Positions 1-8,358 of a DNA stretch of 25,343 nt are shown piece by piece. Each line of letters begins with the position of its first letter. Position 1 is the stretch's first letter. This DNA is from Mariprofundus sp. GTDB taxonomy: Bacteria > Pseudomonadota > Zetaproteobacteria > Mariprofundales > Mariprofundaceae. Made by a program: the position numbers and the translations under genes. The notes under the pieces are model-generated. The model was given only the letters and a program-made list of their open reading frames with translations, ran no database searches and was not told where the DNA came from. The DNA is taken from assembly GCA_015485035.1 (NCBI GenBank), contig WFUI01000216.1, positions 1 to 25,343 on the forward strand. Reading direction: 5' to 3'.

Positions 1-198
1 GTGGTGGATAACAGGTGAAGGACGGGGTGTGTTCCTGATGGGTTCTTTTTTTACAATTGGCTGTGGTGCCGGAGTCGGAAGTTCAAACCATTCAGGCCGT
101 GTCGAGGCCAGAAACACCAGAATGATGCAACATGCTGCAACGCCCCATGCTATACGTTGCTCAAGCAGGGAGGCTTGCCATTGTTCTGTTTCCGGCAT
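1..198 (-). CDS. Single-pass membrane protein with proline-rich segment, N-terminal part only
   Basis: An open frame reads from an ATG at 198 to the window edge without a stop, giving 66 residues. The N-terminus is short and polar (starts MPETEQWQAS), then comes one hydrophobic segment at about residues 18-31 (GVAACCIILVFLA), then a proline-rich stretch at about 40-63. An AGGAG overlaps the stop codon of the receiver-domain gene 15 nt upstream, so the two are probably cotranscribed. A short cytoplasmic tail, one helix and a proline-rich periplasmic linker is the layout of TonB-like or other inner-membrane-anchored periplasmic proteins. The diagnostic C-terminal domain lies outside the window, so no function is assigned. 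SD-to-ATG spacing is rather long (12 nt). Confidence 0.6.
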   Translation of the reverse strand, partial: MPETEQWQASLLEQRIAWGVAACCIILVFLASTRPEWFELPTPAPQPIVKKEPIRNTPRPSPVIHH

Positions 199-213
199 GG
201 GGTGGATAGGCTC

Positions 214-600
214 CTAGTTGCCGAAAAGGCAATCCAGTTTTTCGGCAAAGCTGTTGTAGCGGAACGGTTTCTGCAGAATATTGAATTCCTTGCCCGGAAA
301 GCGTTCGTACAAATCCTCCGGGTAACCGGTGACAAAGATGATATGACCCAGAATGCCCGGATTGACCTGTTCCAGCGAACTGTAAATCTCATCGCCGGAT
401 AGTCTGGGAATACGCACATCAAGCAGAATCACCTGATACTCGTCACCATGTGTGGTCAGTTCAAACAGACTTTGAACCGGATCACCCATGCATACGATAT
501 CACTCTGCAAATTTTTATCACTGACATAACGATTGAAAAAAGCGGCCAGGATTCCCTGAATCGAATCTTCATCATCAATGATTAATGCTTTAACTTCCAT
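214..600 (-). CDS. Stand-alone response regulator receiver domain protein (CheY-like)
   Basis: This 128-residue protein is one receiver domain with no output domain. The family residues are all present: acidic cluster D9-D10-E11, phosphoacceptor D61 (in ILLDVRIPRLSG), T91 (IFVTGYP) and K111 (LQKPF). Such proteins are phosphorylated by a histidine kinase and act by protein-protein contact, as CheY or Spo0F do. No kinase gene lies next to it in the window. The start follows GGGAGGGG with about 10 nt spacing. It sits 97 nt downstream of the M23 peptidase gene and 15 nt upstream of a truncated membrane-protein gene. The partner and output are unknown. Confidence 0.88.
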   Translation of the reverse strand: MEVKALIIDDEDSIQGILAAFFNRYVSDKNLQSDIVCMGDPVQSLFELTTHGDEYQVILLDVRIPRLSGDEIYSSLEQVNPGILGHIIFVTGYPEDLYERFPGKEFNILQKPFRYNSFAEKLDCLFGN

Positions 601-697
601 GTTTATCCATCCCCTCCCAGGAATAATGCAGGCACGCTGTTCATGTTAGCTGATTGTGACATAGTCCTGCAAGGGTGCCATGATATTTCAGGGTACG

Positions 698-1504
698 CTA
701 TAGTAAACTGTCCGGGTTAATGCGGGCGTTATTGAAGCGCACGCCCCAATGCAGATGCGGACCGGTCGCCCTGCCTGTAGCACCCACTTCACCGATCTTC
801 TGACGGGTTTCAAGCCAGTCCCCCTTGTTAACCGCTATCGATTGCATATGTGAATAGACGGATACTAATCCGTTTCCATGTCCGATAGCTACCGTTTTAC
901 CATTCAGGTACATATCAGCCACCAGCAGCACACGCCCGGCCAGCGGTGTTTCAATCACAGTGCCGGCAGGTGCGGCAATATCAATGCCCGAATGTGGTGA
1001 ACGGGGTTCGCCATTGACAAAACGCTGGGCACCGAATGGGGTGGAAACAATGCCTTCGACGGGCCTGCCGCTCATCTTCACATCAGGGCTGGCATTTACT
1101 TTCTCAATATAGGTGGCTTTCAGTGCTTTTACCTCGGTCCGGATCCGGGACAGGGTGCTTTTATCAAAAACAGCCATCTTCTTTGCTACCTCGATATGGG
1201 AGATACGGAATGTTCCTTTGGATACATCGAGAAAATCATTGGCAACGGAATCTTTTGCTGATTTCCACATGATATTGTATTTCCCCGGTTTCTTTTTCAT
1301 ATCAATCCCGATCCAGCCACGCCATGCACCATGTCCCAGTGATTTGAGCGGCCAGCTTTTTCCAAAACATGTCAGTTCCAGTTTGTCGCCGGCATAAGTT
1401 GTTTCCACGCTGACAACGTCGCCCTGTATGCCAGCCCATGTGGTTGCGAAGGCGGTATTGATGCAGAATAATAAAGCCGGAATGAGGCAGATCATGGTTT
1501 TCAT
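698..1504 (-). CDS. Secreted M23 family (LytM-type) metallopeptidase
   Basis: The protein has 268 residues. Residues 1-20 (MKTMICLIPALLFCINTAFA) form a signal peptide, so it acts in the periplasm. Residues about 150-268 are an M23 domain with the zinc motif HSGID (H171, D175), YSHM (H219) and HLH (H250, H252), as in LytM/lysostaphin-type endopeptidases that cut peptidoglycan cross-bridges. All expected zinc and catalytic residues are present, so it may be active rather than an EnvC/NlpD-like degenerate activator. The N-terminal 130 residues resemble the beta-rich leader region of secreted M23 proteins. Its ATG overlaps the xseA stop (ATGA, 1501-1504), which implies translational coupling. The substrate bond cannot be read from sequence. 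Confidence 0.9.
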   Translation of the reverse strand: MKTMICLIPALLFCINTAFATTWAGIQGDVVSVETTYAGDKLELTCFGKSWPLKSLGHGAWRGWIGIDMKKKPGKYNIMWKSAKDSVANDFLDVSKGTFRISHIEVAKKMAVFDKSTLSRIRTEVKALKATYIEKVNASPDVKMSGRPVEGIVSTPFGAQRFVNGEPRSPHSGIDIAAPAGTVIETPLAGRVLLVADMYLNGKTVAIGHGNGLVSVYSHMQSIAVNKGDWLETRQKIGEVGATGRATGPHLHWGVRFNNARINPDSLL

Positions 1505-2913
1505 GCTGATTTCTCCTGAATTGATTTCACGGTTGTTTTGGCAGTACCATCGCGGAAACGAACAAACATGCTGTCACCTGTTGTCAGTTCTGTCACATGT
1601 GTAATTAATCGTCCATCAGCCGTATAGCTCATGTTGTAACCGCGTTCCAGAACACGGGTAGGGTCCAGCTCTCTGAGTTTTCCAAATGACACGTTCAGCT
1701 GTTGCCGTTTCAACTGAATGTGATGTGCCTGCGCTTTTAATTGTGCGCTTATGTCGGCCAGTGACTGTTGCCGGTTTCGTAATAACTTGAGCATGTTTTG
1801 ATGTAAATCCATGGATTTTCTGGTCTGAAGCAGTCGCTGATGTTGCAGTTGTTGGGTCGGTTGCAGTGGCGCCAGCCGTTTTTCCAGCAAACGCAGAGGA
1901 ATACGCAATTGTGTCAGAGCGACATGGGCGGCATGTTCGAGACGTGATTGCAGTTGTCCGACACTATGATGATGTGAATCGATTCGCCGTAGCCATGCAT
2001 GGGTTTGACGTTGTATCAGTGAGGCCTGATCCCGGCGCATTTGTAGCAGCCGTTGTCTGAGTCGTTGGTTCAGGGTGGCAAGTTTTGGCATCCGCTTGTG
2101 TAATTCATGACTTGCCGGGCAGCAGATTTCAGCCGCATTGGAGGGTGTGGCAGCGCGAATATCGGCAGCCAGATCAGCCAGTGTGGTATCGATTTCATGG
2201 CCGATACCGGAAATAACAGGTATCGGGCAGTCCACGATGGCTTTGACAACGCTTTCATCGTTAAAACACCACAGATCTTCGATACTGCCGCCACCGCGTA
2301 CCAGCAGAATAATATCGGGGGGGCTGTCCATGGAGACGATTTTTCTGATCGCCGCGGAAATGCTTGCAGGAGCCGTGTTTCCCTGCACCAGTGCCGGTGC
2401 CAGCGTGATCTGCAACCATGCCGGGCGTGTAGCCAGTACTTTTTTAACATCCTCGAAAGCCGCGGCTGTAGGAGAGGTAACAATTCCGATGTGTTGCGGC
2501 AGAGGGGGAATAGCCTGCTTGCGCGCGATATCGAACCAGCCTCGCCTGGCATATTCCTGTTTGCGACGTTCAAACTCTGCCGCCAGTTTGCCGAATCCGG
2601 CTGTTTCAACGCGACTGACCACCAGCTGGTAGGAACCACGCGGTTCATAAAGACTGATGTGACCGCTGAAAACGAACTCCCGACCTTCTTCAGGCAGGTT
2701 TTTCAGCCGCAAGACGGTGGATCGCCAGATAACAGCGGAAATAGCTGCATGGGCATCTTTAATGGTAAAATAGAAGTGGCCGGATGAAGGCCGGGTCAGG
2801 CGGGATACTTCGCCTGAGACCTCTACTTTGGCAAAACCGGCCTCCAGCATTTGTTTGATGCGGGCCGTCAGCTCGGTAACGCTTAGCGGTTTTTTGTCTG
2901 TATCAGCGAACAT
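1501..2913 (-). CDS. xseA: Exodeoxyribonuclease VII large subunit
   Basis: XseA pairs with several copies of small subunit XseB to degrade single-stranded DNA from both ends into acid-insoluble oligonucleotides. The 470-residue length is normal for the family. Residues about 9-105 are the N-terminal OB-fold (KVEVSGEVSRLT, SSGHFYFTIKD). The catalytic domain carries IGIVTSPTAAAFEDV (143-157), RGGGSIEDLWCFND (206-219) and GIGHEIDTTLADLAADIRA (237-255). A long, glutamine-rich, likely coiled-coil region follows to the C-terminus. No xseB is visible in the window. There is no clear Shine-Dalgarno: the ATG lies in the 3' arm of a perfect hairpin (2911-2932), described separately. Confidence 0.96.
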   Translation of the reverse strand: MFADTDKKPLSVTELTARIKQMLEAGFAKVEVSGEVSRLTRPSSGHFYFTIKDAHAAISAVIWRSTVLRLKNLPEEGREFVFSGHISLYEPRGSYQLVVSRVETAGFGKLAAEFERRKQEYARRGWFDIARKQAIPPLPQHIGIVTSPTAAAFEDVKKVLATRPAWLQITLAPALVQGNTAPASISAAIRKIVSMDSPPDIILLVRGGGSIEDLWCFNDESVVKAIVDCPIPVISGIGHEIDTTLADLAADIRAATPSNAAEICCPASHELHKRMPKLATLNQRLRQRLLQMRRDQASLIQRQTHAWLRRIDSHHHSVGQLQSRLEHAAHVALTQLRIPLRLLEKRLAPLQPTQQLQHQRLLQTRKSMDLHQNMLKLLRNRQQSLADISAQLKAQAHHIQLKRQQLNVSFGKLRELDPTRVLERGYNMSYTADGRLITHVTELTTGDSMFVRFRDGTAKTTVKSIQEKSA

Positions 2914-2932
2914 ACGACAATCATGTCGTATG
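2911..2932 (-). promoter_or_regulatory. Perfect inverted repeat covering the xseA start codon
   Basis: The arms CATACGACA (2911-2919) and TGTCGTATG (2924-2932) are exact reverse complements separated by 4 nt. In the xseA transcript they form a 9-bp hairpin whose 3' arm ends with the AUG start codon. The repeat could be an RNA element that limits translation or a DNA operator. It is not followed by a T-run and is not a terminator. Confidence 0.6.
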
Positions 2933-2983
2933 CCCGCAAAGGGTCAATGCCTGTTTATCGGAATATGTGACAGAATTACCGGC

Positions 2984-3151
2984 TCAGAAGTTTTCAACGG
3001 CATCAGCCATGTCGTATTCGCAGATATCGGGTTCATACGGGGTGTCCATCAGAAATGCAATATCTGATAACGAAATATGCGGATTCATCTGTGCAATCGT
3101 TTTCATCACTTTATGTAAATCCAGGTTGGTGTCCGTGTTATTTTCGTCCAT
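2984..3151 (-). CDS. Small hypothetical protein (55 residues)
   Basis: The ORF starts MDENNTDTNLDLHKVMKTIA and ends ADAVENF. It is acidic, with no signal peptide, membrane segment or recognised domain. A GGAGG lies 10 nt upstream of the ATG. It is on the same strand as xseA and ends 70 nt before it, so it may be the first gene of that operon. Codon use looks like the neighbouring genes and there is no competing frame on the other strand. I do not recognise a family. The periodic leucine/isoleucine/methionine pattern would suit two short helices, which is inference only. Confidence 0.5.
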   Translation of the reverse strand: MDENNTDTNLDLHKVMKTIAQMNPHISLSDIAFLMDTPYEPDICEYDMADAVENF

Positions 3152-3219
3152 GACTGTCTATCCTCCAGTTTGTTGAGGGGAAATTTATGCAGCTATTATG
3201 ACAAAGGTATGGCACGGGG

Positions 3220-3253
3220 ATGTCATGATGATGTCACAGGAACAGAGTAGAGT
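3220..3253 (+). promoter_or_regulatory. Pho box and promoter of ppk
   Basis: TGTCAT at 3221-3226 and TGTCAC at 3232-3237 are direct repeats with an 11-bp period, matching the known PhoB box (two TGTCA half-sites with AT-rich 4-bp tails). A -10-like TAGAGT lies at 3248-3253, exactly 10 nt after the box. This is the usual layout where PhoB replaces a -35 element. Predicted transcription start is near 3260. PhoB control of ppk is therefore expected under phosphate starvation. Confidence 0.75.
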
Positions 3254-3358
3254 GACGATAAAAAGCAAGTGAGTGTATGTTATATTTACTGCTATATTTT
3301 TATGTTAGTCTTCCGGCCTTATTCATTCGGTCTTCCTGTCTGTAAAAAGGAGCAACTG

Positions 3359-5446
3359 TTGAGCGAAAGCGACATCAAAATGCTGGAAAATAAAAAATAT
3401 TATCTCAATCGTGATTTAAGCATGCTGGAGTTTAATCGGCGGGTGTTCGAGATGGCCTGTGATTCAACAGTGCCGCTGCTTGAACGGTTACGTTTTCTTT
3501 GCATTTGCACATCCAATCTGGATGAGTTTTTCGAAGTGCGTGTTGCCATCCAGAAGCAGCGTGTTGCCGTCGGGTCACTGCGTGTGGGTGCGGATGGCAT
3601 GACGGCGAGTGAAACCTTGCAGTGCATTCATAAGCAGGTGAGAGCGCTGGTTGCGCAACAATATGAAGTCCTCAACAATGATCTGATACCGGCAATGCGC
3701 GATGAAGGGATCAGTTTTTTACATCGTGCCGAGTGGAATGAAACGCAGCAGGACTGGATCCGAAAATTTTTCAAACGTGAATTGTTACCCGTTTTGACGC
3801 CAATTGGTCTGGATCCCGCCCATCCGTTTCCACGCCTGCTCAACAAGATTCTGAACTTTATGGTTGAGCTGGATGGCAAGGATGCATTCGGGCGCGAATC
3901 GCATTATGCGATTGTACAGGCACCGAGGTCATTATCCCGGATGATTCGATTGCCTGAAGGGGTGGCAACATCTGAACATTGCTACGTTTTCCTGTCGTCC
4001 ATCATTCATGCCCATGTCGGCGAACTGTTCCCGGGCATGACAGCCAAAGTCTGTCACCAGTTTCGTATTACACGCAACAGTGAACTTGATGTTGATGATG
4101 AACTGGATGATTTGAAAGAGGCGATTGCCGGAGAGTTGCTGGAACGACGGTACAGTCAGGCTGTGCGTCTGGAAGTATCCACCCGGTGCCCGGCTGAACT
4201 GTCTGACTTTTTGCTGAATCAGTTTGGGTTGGCGCATGAAGATTTGTATCAGGTGGATGGGCCGGTCAATCTGTATCGCATGGCCCGAATCTGTGACGAG
4301 GTAGAACGGCCCGATCTGAAGTTTCCGGTTTTCAAACAGGGAATACCGGAAAGGTTGAAAGTCGAAGACAGGGACATGTTCAGGATTATTCGTCAGGGTG
4401 ATGTGCTGATGCACCATCCGTTTCAACGCTTTGATCCGGTGGTTGAAATGCTTAAACAGGCAGCAGTTGACCACAATGTGCTGGCAATCAAGCAAACGCT
4501 TTATCGTGTAGTGCCCGAATCACCGATTGTCGATGCACTGGTCAGGGCTGCCCGTGCCAACAAGGAAGTTGTGGCTGTCATTGAGTTGCGGGCACGTTTC
4601 AATGAAGAGGATAATATCGGTCTGGCCAATCGCCTGTCAGCTGCCGGGGTACAGGTCGTATATGGTGTGGTTGGTTACAAAACACATTGCAAAATGATGC
4701 TCATTGTGCGTCGTGAAGGCCGAAAGATGCGGCGTTATGTACACCTGGGTACGGGCAATTATCATACCATTACGACGCGATTCTATACCGATTTTGGAAT
4801 GCTCAGCTGTGATGAGGATCTTGGCGAGGATGTGCATCGGGTATTCCAGCAGCTGACGGGTATGGGGAAAGTCTCCAAACTCAAAAGTATGCTGCAGGCT
4901 CCTTTTTCCTTGCATAGTGGTTTGATCGAGCGCATTAATCTGGAGGCCGCCAATGCGCAGGCCGGGAGCAGGGGGCGTATTATTGCCAAGATGAACGGTT
5001 TGGAAGAACCGGAAATCATCAGGGCGCTTTACCGTGCTTCACAAGCCGGTGTAAAAATCGATCTGGTGGTTCGTGGTATTTGCTGTTTGCGTCCGGGTAT
5101 TAAAGGCGTGTCCGACAACATTCGCGTTCGTTCGGTGTTGGGCCGTTTTCTTGAGCACACACGGGTGTTTTATTTCTATAACGGTGGTGAGCCGGAGGTG
5201 TTGTGTGCCAGTGCCGACTGGATGAACCGCAATTTACTCAGGCGTGTCGAAACCTGTTTCCCGGTACGTGATAAAAAACTGGCGAATCAGGTCTTGAAGC
5301 AGGGGTTACACCTGTACCTGTCTGATAACACCGGCGCCTGGCGTCTGAGCAAGGATGGTCAATATCATCGCATTCGCTCAAACAGCAAGCCAAGGAATGC
5401 CCAGTATGAACTGATGAATATGCTTGGTACGCTTTTACCTGAATGA
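3359..5446 (+). CDS. ppk: Polyphosphate kinase 1
   Basis: PPK1 reversibly moves the gamma phosphate of ATP onto inorganic polyphosphate. I place the start at TTG 3359, which has AGGAG six nt upstream and gives 695 residues, the usual length. An in-frame GTG at 3269 would add 30 residues that look non-coding, lacks a Shine-Dalgarno and lies too close to the predicted transcription start. The N-terminal helical domain begins YYLNRDLSMLEFNRRVFEMA. The phospholipase-D-like catalytic halves carry the autophosphorylated histidine in GYKTHCK (H443) and the second one in VHLGTGN (H462). NGGEPEVLCASADWMNRNL follows near the C-terminus. It is convergent with ppx (16 nt apart) and preceded by a Pho box. 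Confidence 0.96.
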   Translation: MSESDIKMLENKKYYLNRDLSMLEFNRRVFEMACDSTVPLLERLRFLCICTSNLDEFFEVRVAIQKQRVAVGSLRVGADGMTASETLQCIHKQVRALVAQQYEVLNNDLIPAMRDEGISFLHRAEWNETQQDWIRKFFKRELLPVLTPIGLDPAHPFPRLLNKILNFMVELDGKDAFGRESHYAIVQAPRSLSRMIRLPEGVATSEHCYVFLSSIIHAHVGELFPGMTAKVCHQFRITRNSELDVDDELDDLKEAIAGELLERRYSQAVRLEVSTRCPAELSDFLLNQFGLAHEDLYQVDGPVNLYRMARICDEVERPDLKFPVFKQGIPERLKVEDRDMFRIIRQGDVLMHHPFQRFDPVVEMLKQAAVDHNVLAIKQTLYRVVPESPIVDALVRAARANKEVVAVIELRARFNEEDNIGLANRLSAAGVQVVYGVVGYKTHCKMMLIVRREGRKMRRYVHLGTGNYHTITTRFYTDFGMLSCDEDLGEDVHRVFQQLTGMGKVSKLKSMLQAPFSLHSGLIERINLEAANAQAGSRGRIIAKMNGLEEPEIIRALYRASQAGVKIDLVVRGICCLRPGIKGVSDNIRVRSVLGRFLEHTRVFYFYNGGEPEVLCASADWMNRNLLRRVETCFPVRDKKLANQVLKQGLHLYLSDNTGAWRLSKDGQYHRIRSNSKPRNAQYELMNMLGTLLPE

Positions 5447-5462
5447 AAAGGCCGACAGGCTC

Positions 5463-7016
5463 CTAGTTGGTCAGGTTGAGGTCGATGTGAAGCCGGAGGC
5501 CGAAGGCCTGTTCAATATAAGCAGATGTTTTAAGGGCGGCCCAGCGCTCCAGCAGTAAATCACCATGACCCTCAAGATGCAGGGTGATGTCTTGCGAATC
5601 AATCTCGACTTCGACATTTTCAACGCGATTGCGTCGTTCCTTGTTCAGGGCAATGGCGAGACGCAGCAGCGCGCTGAGGTGCCACACGGTTTGCTGATCT
5701 TCTGCATTCAGTGCTGCAAATAATTCATGCGTTTCGTTCGGAGCGGCCTTGCGCTGGTAGCGGACCACTTGTGCCAGCAAGGTTTTTTCTTCAGCGCTCA
5801 AACCGAGCAACGGAGCCACAGAAATCAGGTAGGCGGCATGGCGATGATGGCCACCCACACGGACATACATGCCGATTTCATGCACCTTCGCTGCCAGTTC
5901 CAGCAACAGGCGATTACGATGGCCAAGTCCGTGCAGGCCATGCATCTGGTCAAACAGTTCCAGTGCCAGTTTGGCCACATGCTTGCCGTATTTACGATCG
6001 ACATGATATTTCTTCTTCAGTGAGCGTGCCCAGGCCAACAGGTTGCGCCGCTGCGAGTTGAAGGTGCGTTGCTCGTTATCCACCATATCCAGCATCACAC
6101 CATCGAGTAGACTGGCATCGGGCATGATCATGGTTTCTGCTCCGGCCAACACCATAATCTCGTGGAATACCATGGCAGCGGGTAGAATGACATCGGCCCG
6201 GTCAGGCCTTAATCCCAGATCGCGAATACGTTCTTCAAAGCTTAATTCTGCCAATGTGCGGATAAGATCACCCAGCTCTGCAAGGCTGATTTGATCCGGA
6301 GATGCTGTACCCAGAAGCTGGCATGCCAGCTCGCCAATCGCTGCAGCATTGCCGCCTGTAGCAACACACTGTTTTGTTTTTCGTCTACCGATTTGTTCTC
6401 TTAATTTTTTTCGTGTGCCATCAAGGTATTCCGACAACAGGGTATTGAAATCTCCTTCCTGTCCAAGCATTTCCAGTAGGCGGACAGTGCCGATTTTGAA
6501 ACTCTGGGCCGAAATGATTTCACCATCATCGCACAGTGTGACTTCAACGCTGCCGCCGCCCATATCAATCAATAGCGTAAACTGATTGGATAAATCAACG
6601 CGGCGACTGATGGAGTAGTGCACCAGCCGGGCTTCTTCTTCGCCGCTGATCAGATTGAGCTCAATCCCGGTTTCTTCTGCAATGCGCGCAATCAGTTCGC
6701 ATCCATTGGCGGCATCACGCATGGCACTGGTGGCAGTGGCGCGATATTTTTCCACATGATGCTGATCGAGAATGCGCCGGAATTGCCGGAATGCCTCCAC
6801 CGCTTCATCCATGGTTTGCGGGCTTAAGATGCCTGTGGTGAATGCATCATGGCCCAGGCGAACAGGTTCGCGGTATCGCTGAATTAAACGTGGTACGCCT
6901 TGATCATCCTGTGCGGCGATACCGAGTCGCATGGCATTGGAGCCGACATCGATTGCACCGACCAGAGCGCCGGGCTCCTGCAGTTCATCATCGGCAACAA
7001 GGTGAGTGATCTCCAT
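5463..7016 (-). CDS. ppx: Exopolyphosphatase / guanosine pentaphosphatase (Ppx/GppA family)
   Basis: The enzyme removes terminal phosphate from polyphosphate, and some members also act on pppGpp. The protein has 517 residues, close to E. coli Ppx. The ASKHA-fold N-terminal half shows AIDVGSNAMRL (21-31), SGEEEARL (124-131) and LLIDMGGGSVEV (148-159). The C-terminal half (from about 320) is the HD-like helical domain found in the long form. It is the last gene of the minus-strand phosphate run, 61 nt after pit, and converges on ppk, so the synthesis and breakdown enzymes of polyphosphate end tail to tail. No strong Shine-Dalgarno precedes the ATG. Ppx versus GppA cannot be settled by sequence alone; the context favours Ppx. 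Confidence 0.93.
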   Translation of the reverse strand: MEITHLVADDELQEPGALVGAIDVGSNAMRLGIAAQDDQGVPRLIQRYREPVRLGHDAFTTGILSPQTMDEAVEAFRQFRRILDQHHVEKYRATATSAMRDAANGCELIARIAEETGIELNLISGEEEARLVHYSISRRVDLSNQFTLLIDMGGGSVEVTLCDDGEIISAQSFKIGTVRLLEMLGQEGDFNTLLSEYLDGTRKKLREQIGRRKTKQCVATGGNAAAIGELACQLLGTASPDQISLAELGDLIRTLAELSFEERIRDLGLRPDRADVILPAAMVFHEIMVLAGAETMIMPDASLLDGVMLDMVDNEQRTFNSQRRNLLAWARSLKKKYHVDRKYGKHVAKLALELFDQMHGLHGLGHRNRLLLELAAKVHEIGMYVRVGGHHRHAAYLISVAPLLGLSAEEKTLLAQVVRYQRKAAPNETHELFAALNAEDQQTVWHLSALLRLAIALNKERRNRVENVEVEIDSQDITLHLEGHGDLLLERWAALKTSAYIEQAFGLRLHIDLNLTN

Positions 7017-7077
7017 CGGCTTATCATGCCGATTCGGCGGTTAAATCGCTATCTCAATTTTACCGGGCTGCTGGGAT

Positions 7078-8346
7078 TCAGGTAAATATGCCCTTAAAGA
7101 TAAAGAAAAACATAATCGAGAGGCCTGCACCGGCTGGCAGTGTGACAATCCATGACATGAAGATTGTTTTGACCACATTGCCGTTGAGTGCGCCGATGCC
7201 ACGTGCCAGGCCAACGCCGAGTACGCCACCGACCAGCGTGTGTGTGGTGGAGACAGGCAGGCCTGTGCCGGATGCAAATACAATGGTGGCGGCAGCAGCC
7301 AGTGTGGCAGCGAAACCCCGGCTGGGCGTGAGTTCGGTAATACCGCTGCCCACCGTGGCAATCACCTTATGCCCGTATGTCATCAGACCGAACACAATAC
7401 CGAACCCGCCAAGCATCAGAATCCAGATCGGGGTGGCGGATTTAACGGCGATTTCGCCGGCGCTCTGGACAATGCCGACAATCGCAGCAACCGGGCCGAT
7501 GGCATTGGCCACATCATTGGAGCCGTGCGCGAAAGCAATCGCCATTGCTGTGAAAATCATCAGCACGCCAAAGATTTTTTCCATATTGGCGAAATGAAAC
7601 TCTTTATCAGCAGCCGGATCGAATTTGATTCGCCCGATCATTATTTTGCCGATTACGGCAATCACCATACCGATGACAACCGAGAGCAATACATCCTGTT
7701 CAAAAGGCAGTTTTATGCCGACATGCTTCAGTCCTTTTACCATCGTGACCATCGAGATCAGAAAGCCCACCGCAAAGATATAAACCGGCACATATTTTTT
7801 TGCACTATTGATCGGATTATCGGTGTTGATGATCAGCCTCTGGATGTTTCGGAACAGGAAAAATGCCAGCGCACCGGCCAGCAGGGGCGAGGTCACCCAG
7901 CTGGCTGCAATGGTGCCAACCTTGATCCAGTACACGGCATCAACGCCGATTCCGACTGCCCCGAAACCGACAATGGCACCGACTATCGAGTGCGTGGTTG
8001 AAACCGGCCAGCCCATACGTGAAGCGACCAGCAGCCATATACCGGCGGCCAGCAATGAAGCCAGCATACCGTAAACCAGCAACTCCGGTGTCGTACCCAG
8101 TGAAGAGATGTCAATAATACCCTTGCGTACCGTCTTGGTGACTTCTCCACCGGCCAGTATTGCACCGGCCAGTTCGAAGACAGCAGCTATCATTACAGCC
8201 TGCTTGAAGGAGAGGGCTTTGGAGCCGACTGAAGTGCCCATGGCATTGGCTACATCGTTAGCACCGATACCCCATGCCATGAACAGGCCGAAGATGGCTG
8301 CAAGTGCGATAAACGTGGTGGCGTTTTGAACGAGGATGGATTCCAA
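7078..8346 (-). CDS. pit: Low-affinity inorganic phosphate transporter, PiT family
   Basis: This 422-residue inner-membrane protein has about ten hydrophobic segments. It carries the two inverted PiT signature repeats: GANDVANAMGTSVGSKAL near the N-terminus and HGSNDVANAIGPVAAIVG in the second half. Each half also has a GxPVSTTH motif (GWPVSTTHSIVGAIVG and GLPVSTTHTLVGGVLG). PiT proteins carry metal-phosphate or use a cation gradient. The gene follows the DUF47 gene with a 12-nt gap, the usual DUF47-pit pairing. Unusually, this pair sits downstream of a full pst-phoU set rather than apart from it, so the low-affinity system may be cotranscribed with the high-affinity one. Confidence 0.95.
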   Translation of the reverse strand: MESILVQNATTFIALAAIFGLFMAWGIGANDVANAMGTSVGSKALSFKQAVMIAAVFELAGAILAGGEVTKTVRKGIIDISSLGTTPELLVYGMLASLLAAGIWLLVASRMGWPVSTTHSIVGAIVGFGAVGIGVDAVYWIKVGTIAASWVTSPLLAGALAFFLFRNIQRLIINTDNPINSAKKYVPVYIFAVGFLISMVTMVKGLKHVGIKLPFEQDVLLSVVIGMVIAVIGKIMIGRIKFDPAADKEFHFANMEKIFGVLMIFTAMAIAFAHGSNDVANAIGPVAAIVGIVQSAGEIAVKSATPIWILMLGGFGIVFGLMTYGHKVIATVGSGITELTPSRGFAATLAAAATIVFASGTGLPVSTTHTLVGGVLGVGLARGIGALNGNVVKTIFMSWIVTLPAGAGLSIMFFFIFKGIFT

Positions 8347-8358
8347 AACAGCGTTCCT

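Noticed and set aside
29..217. Plus-strand 62-codon frame at the left edge
   Set aside because: It is opposite a minus-strand frame that has an AGGAG and a sensible membrane-anchor layout.
3269..3358. GTG start extending ppk by 30 residues
   Set aside because: It has no Shine-Dalgarno, is too close to the predicted transcription start, and TTG 3359 has AGGAG at ideal spacing and gives the normal length.
5447..5462. Terminator between ppk and ppx
   Set aside because: The 16-nt gap has no stable stem or T-run.
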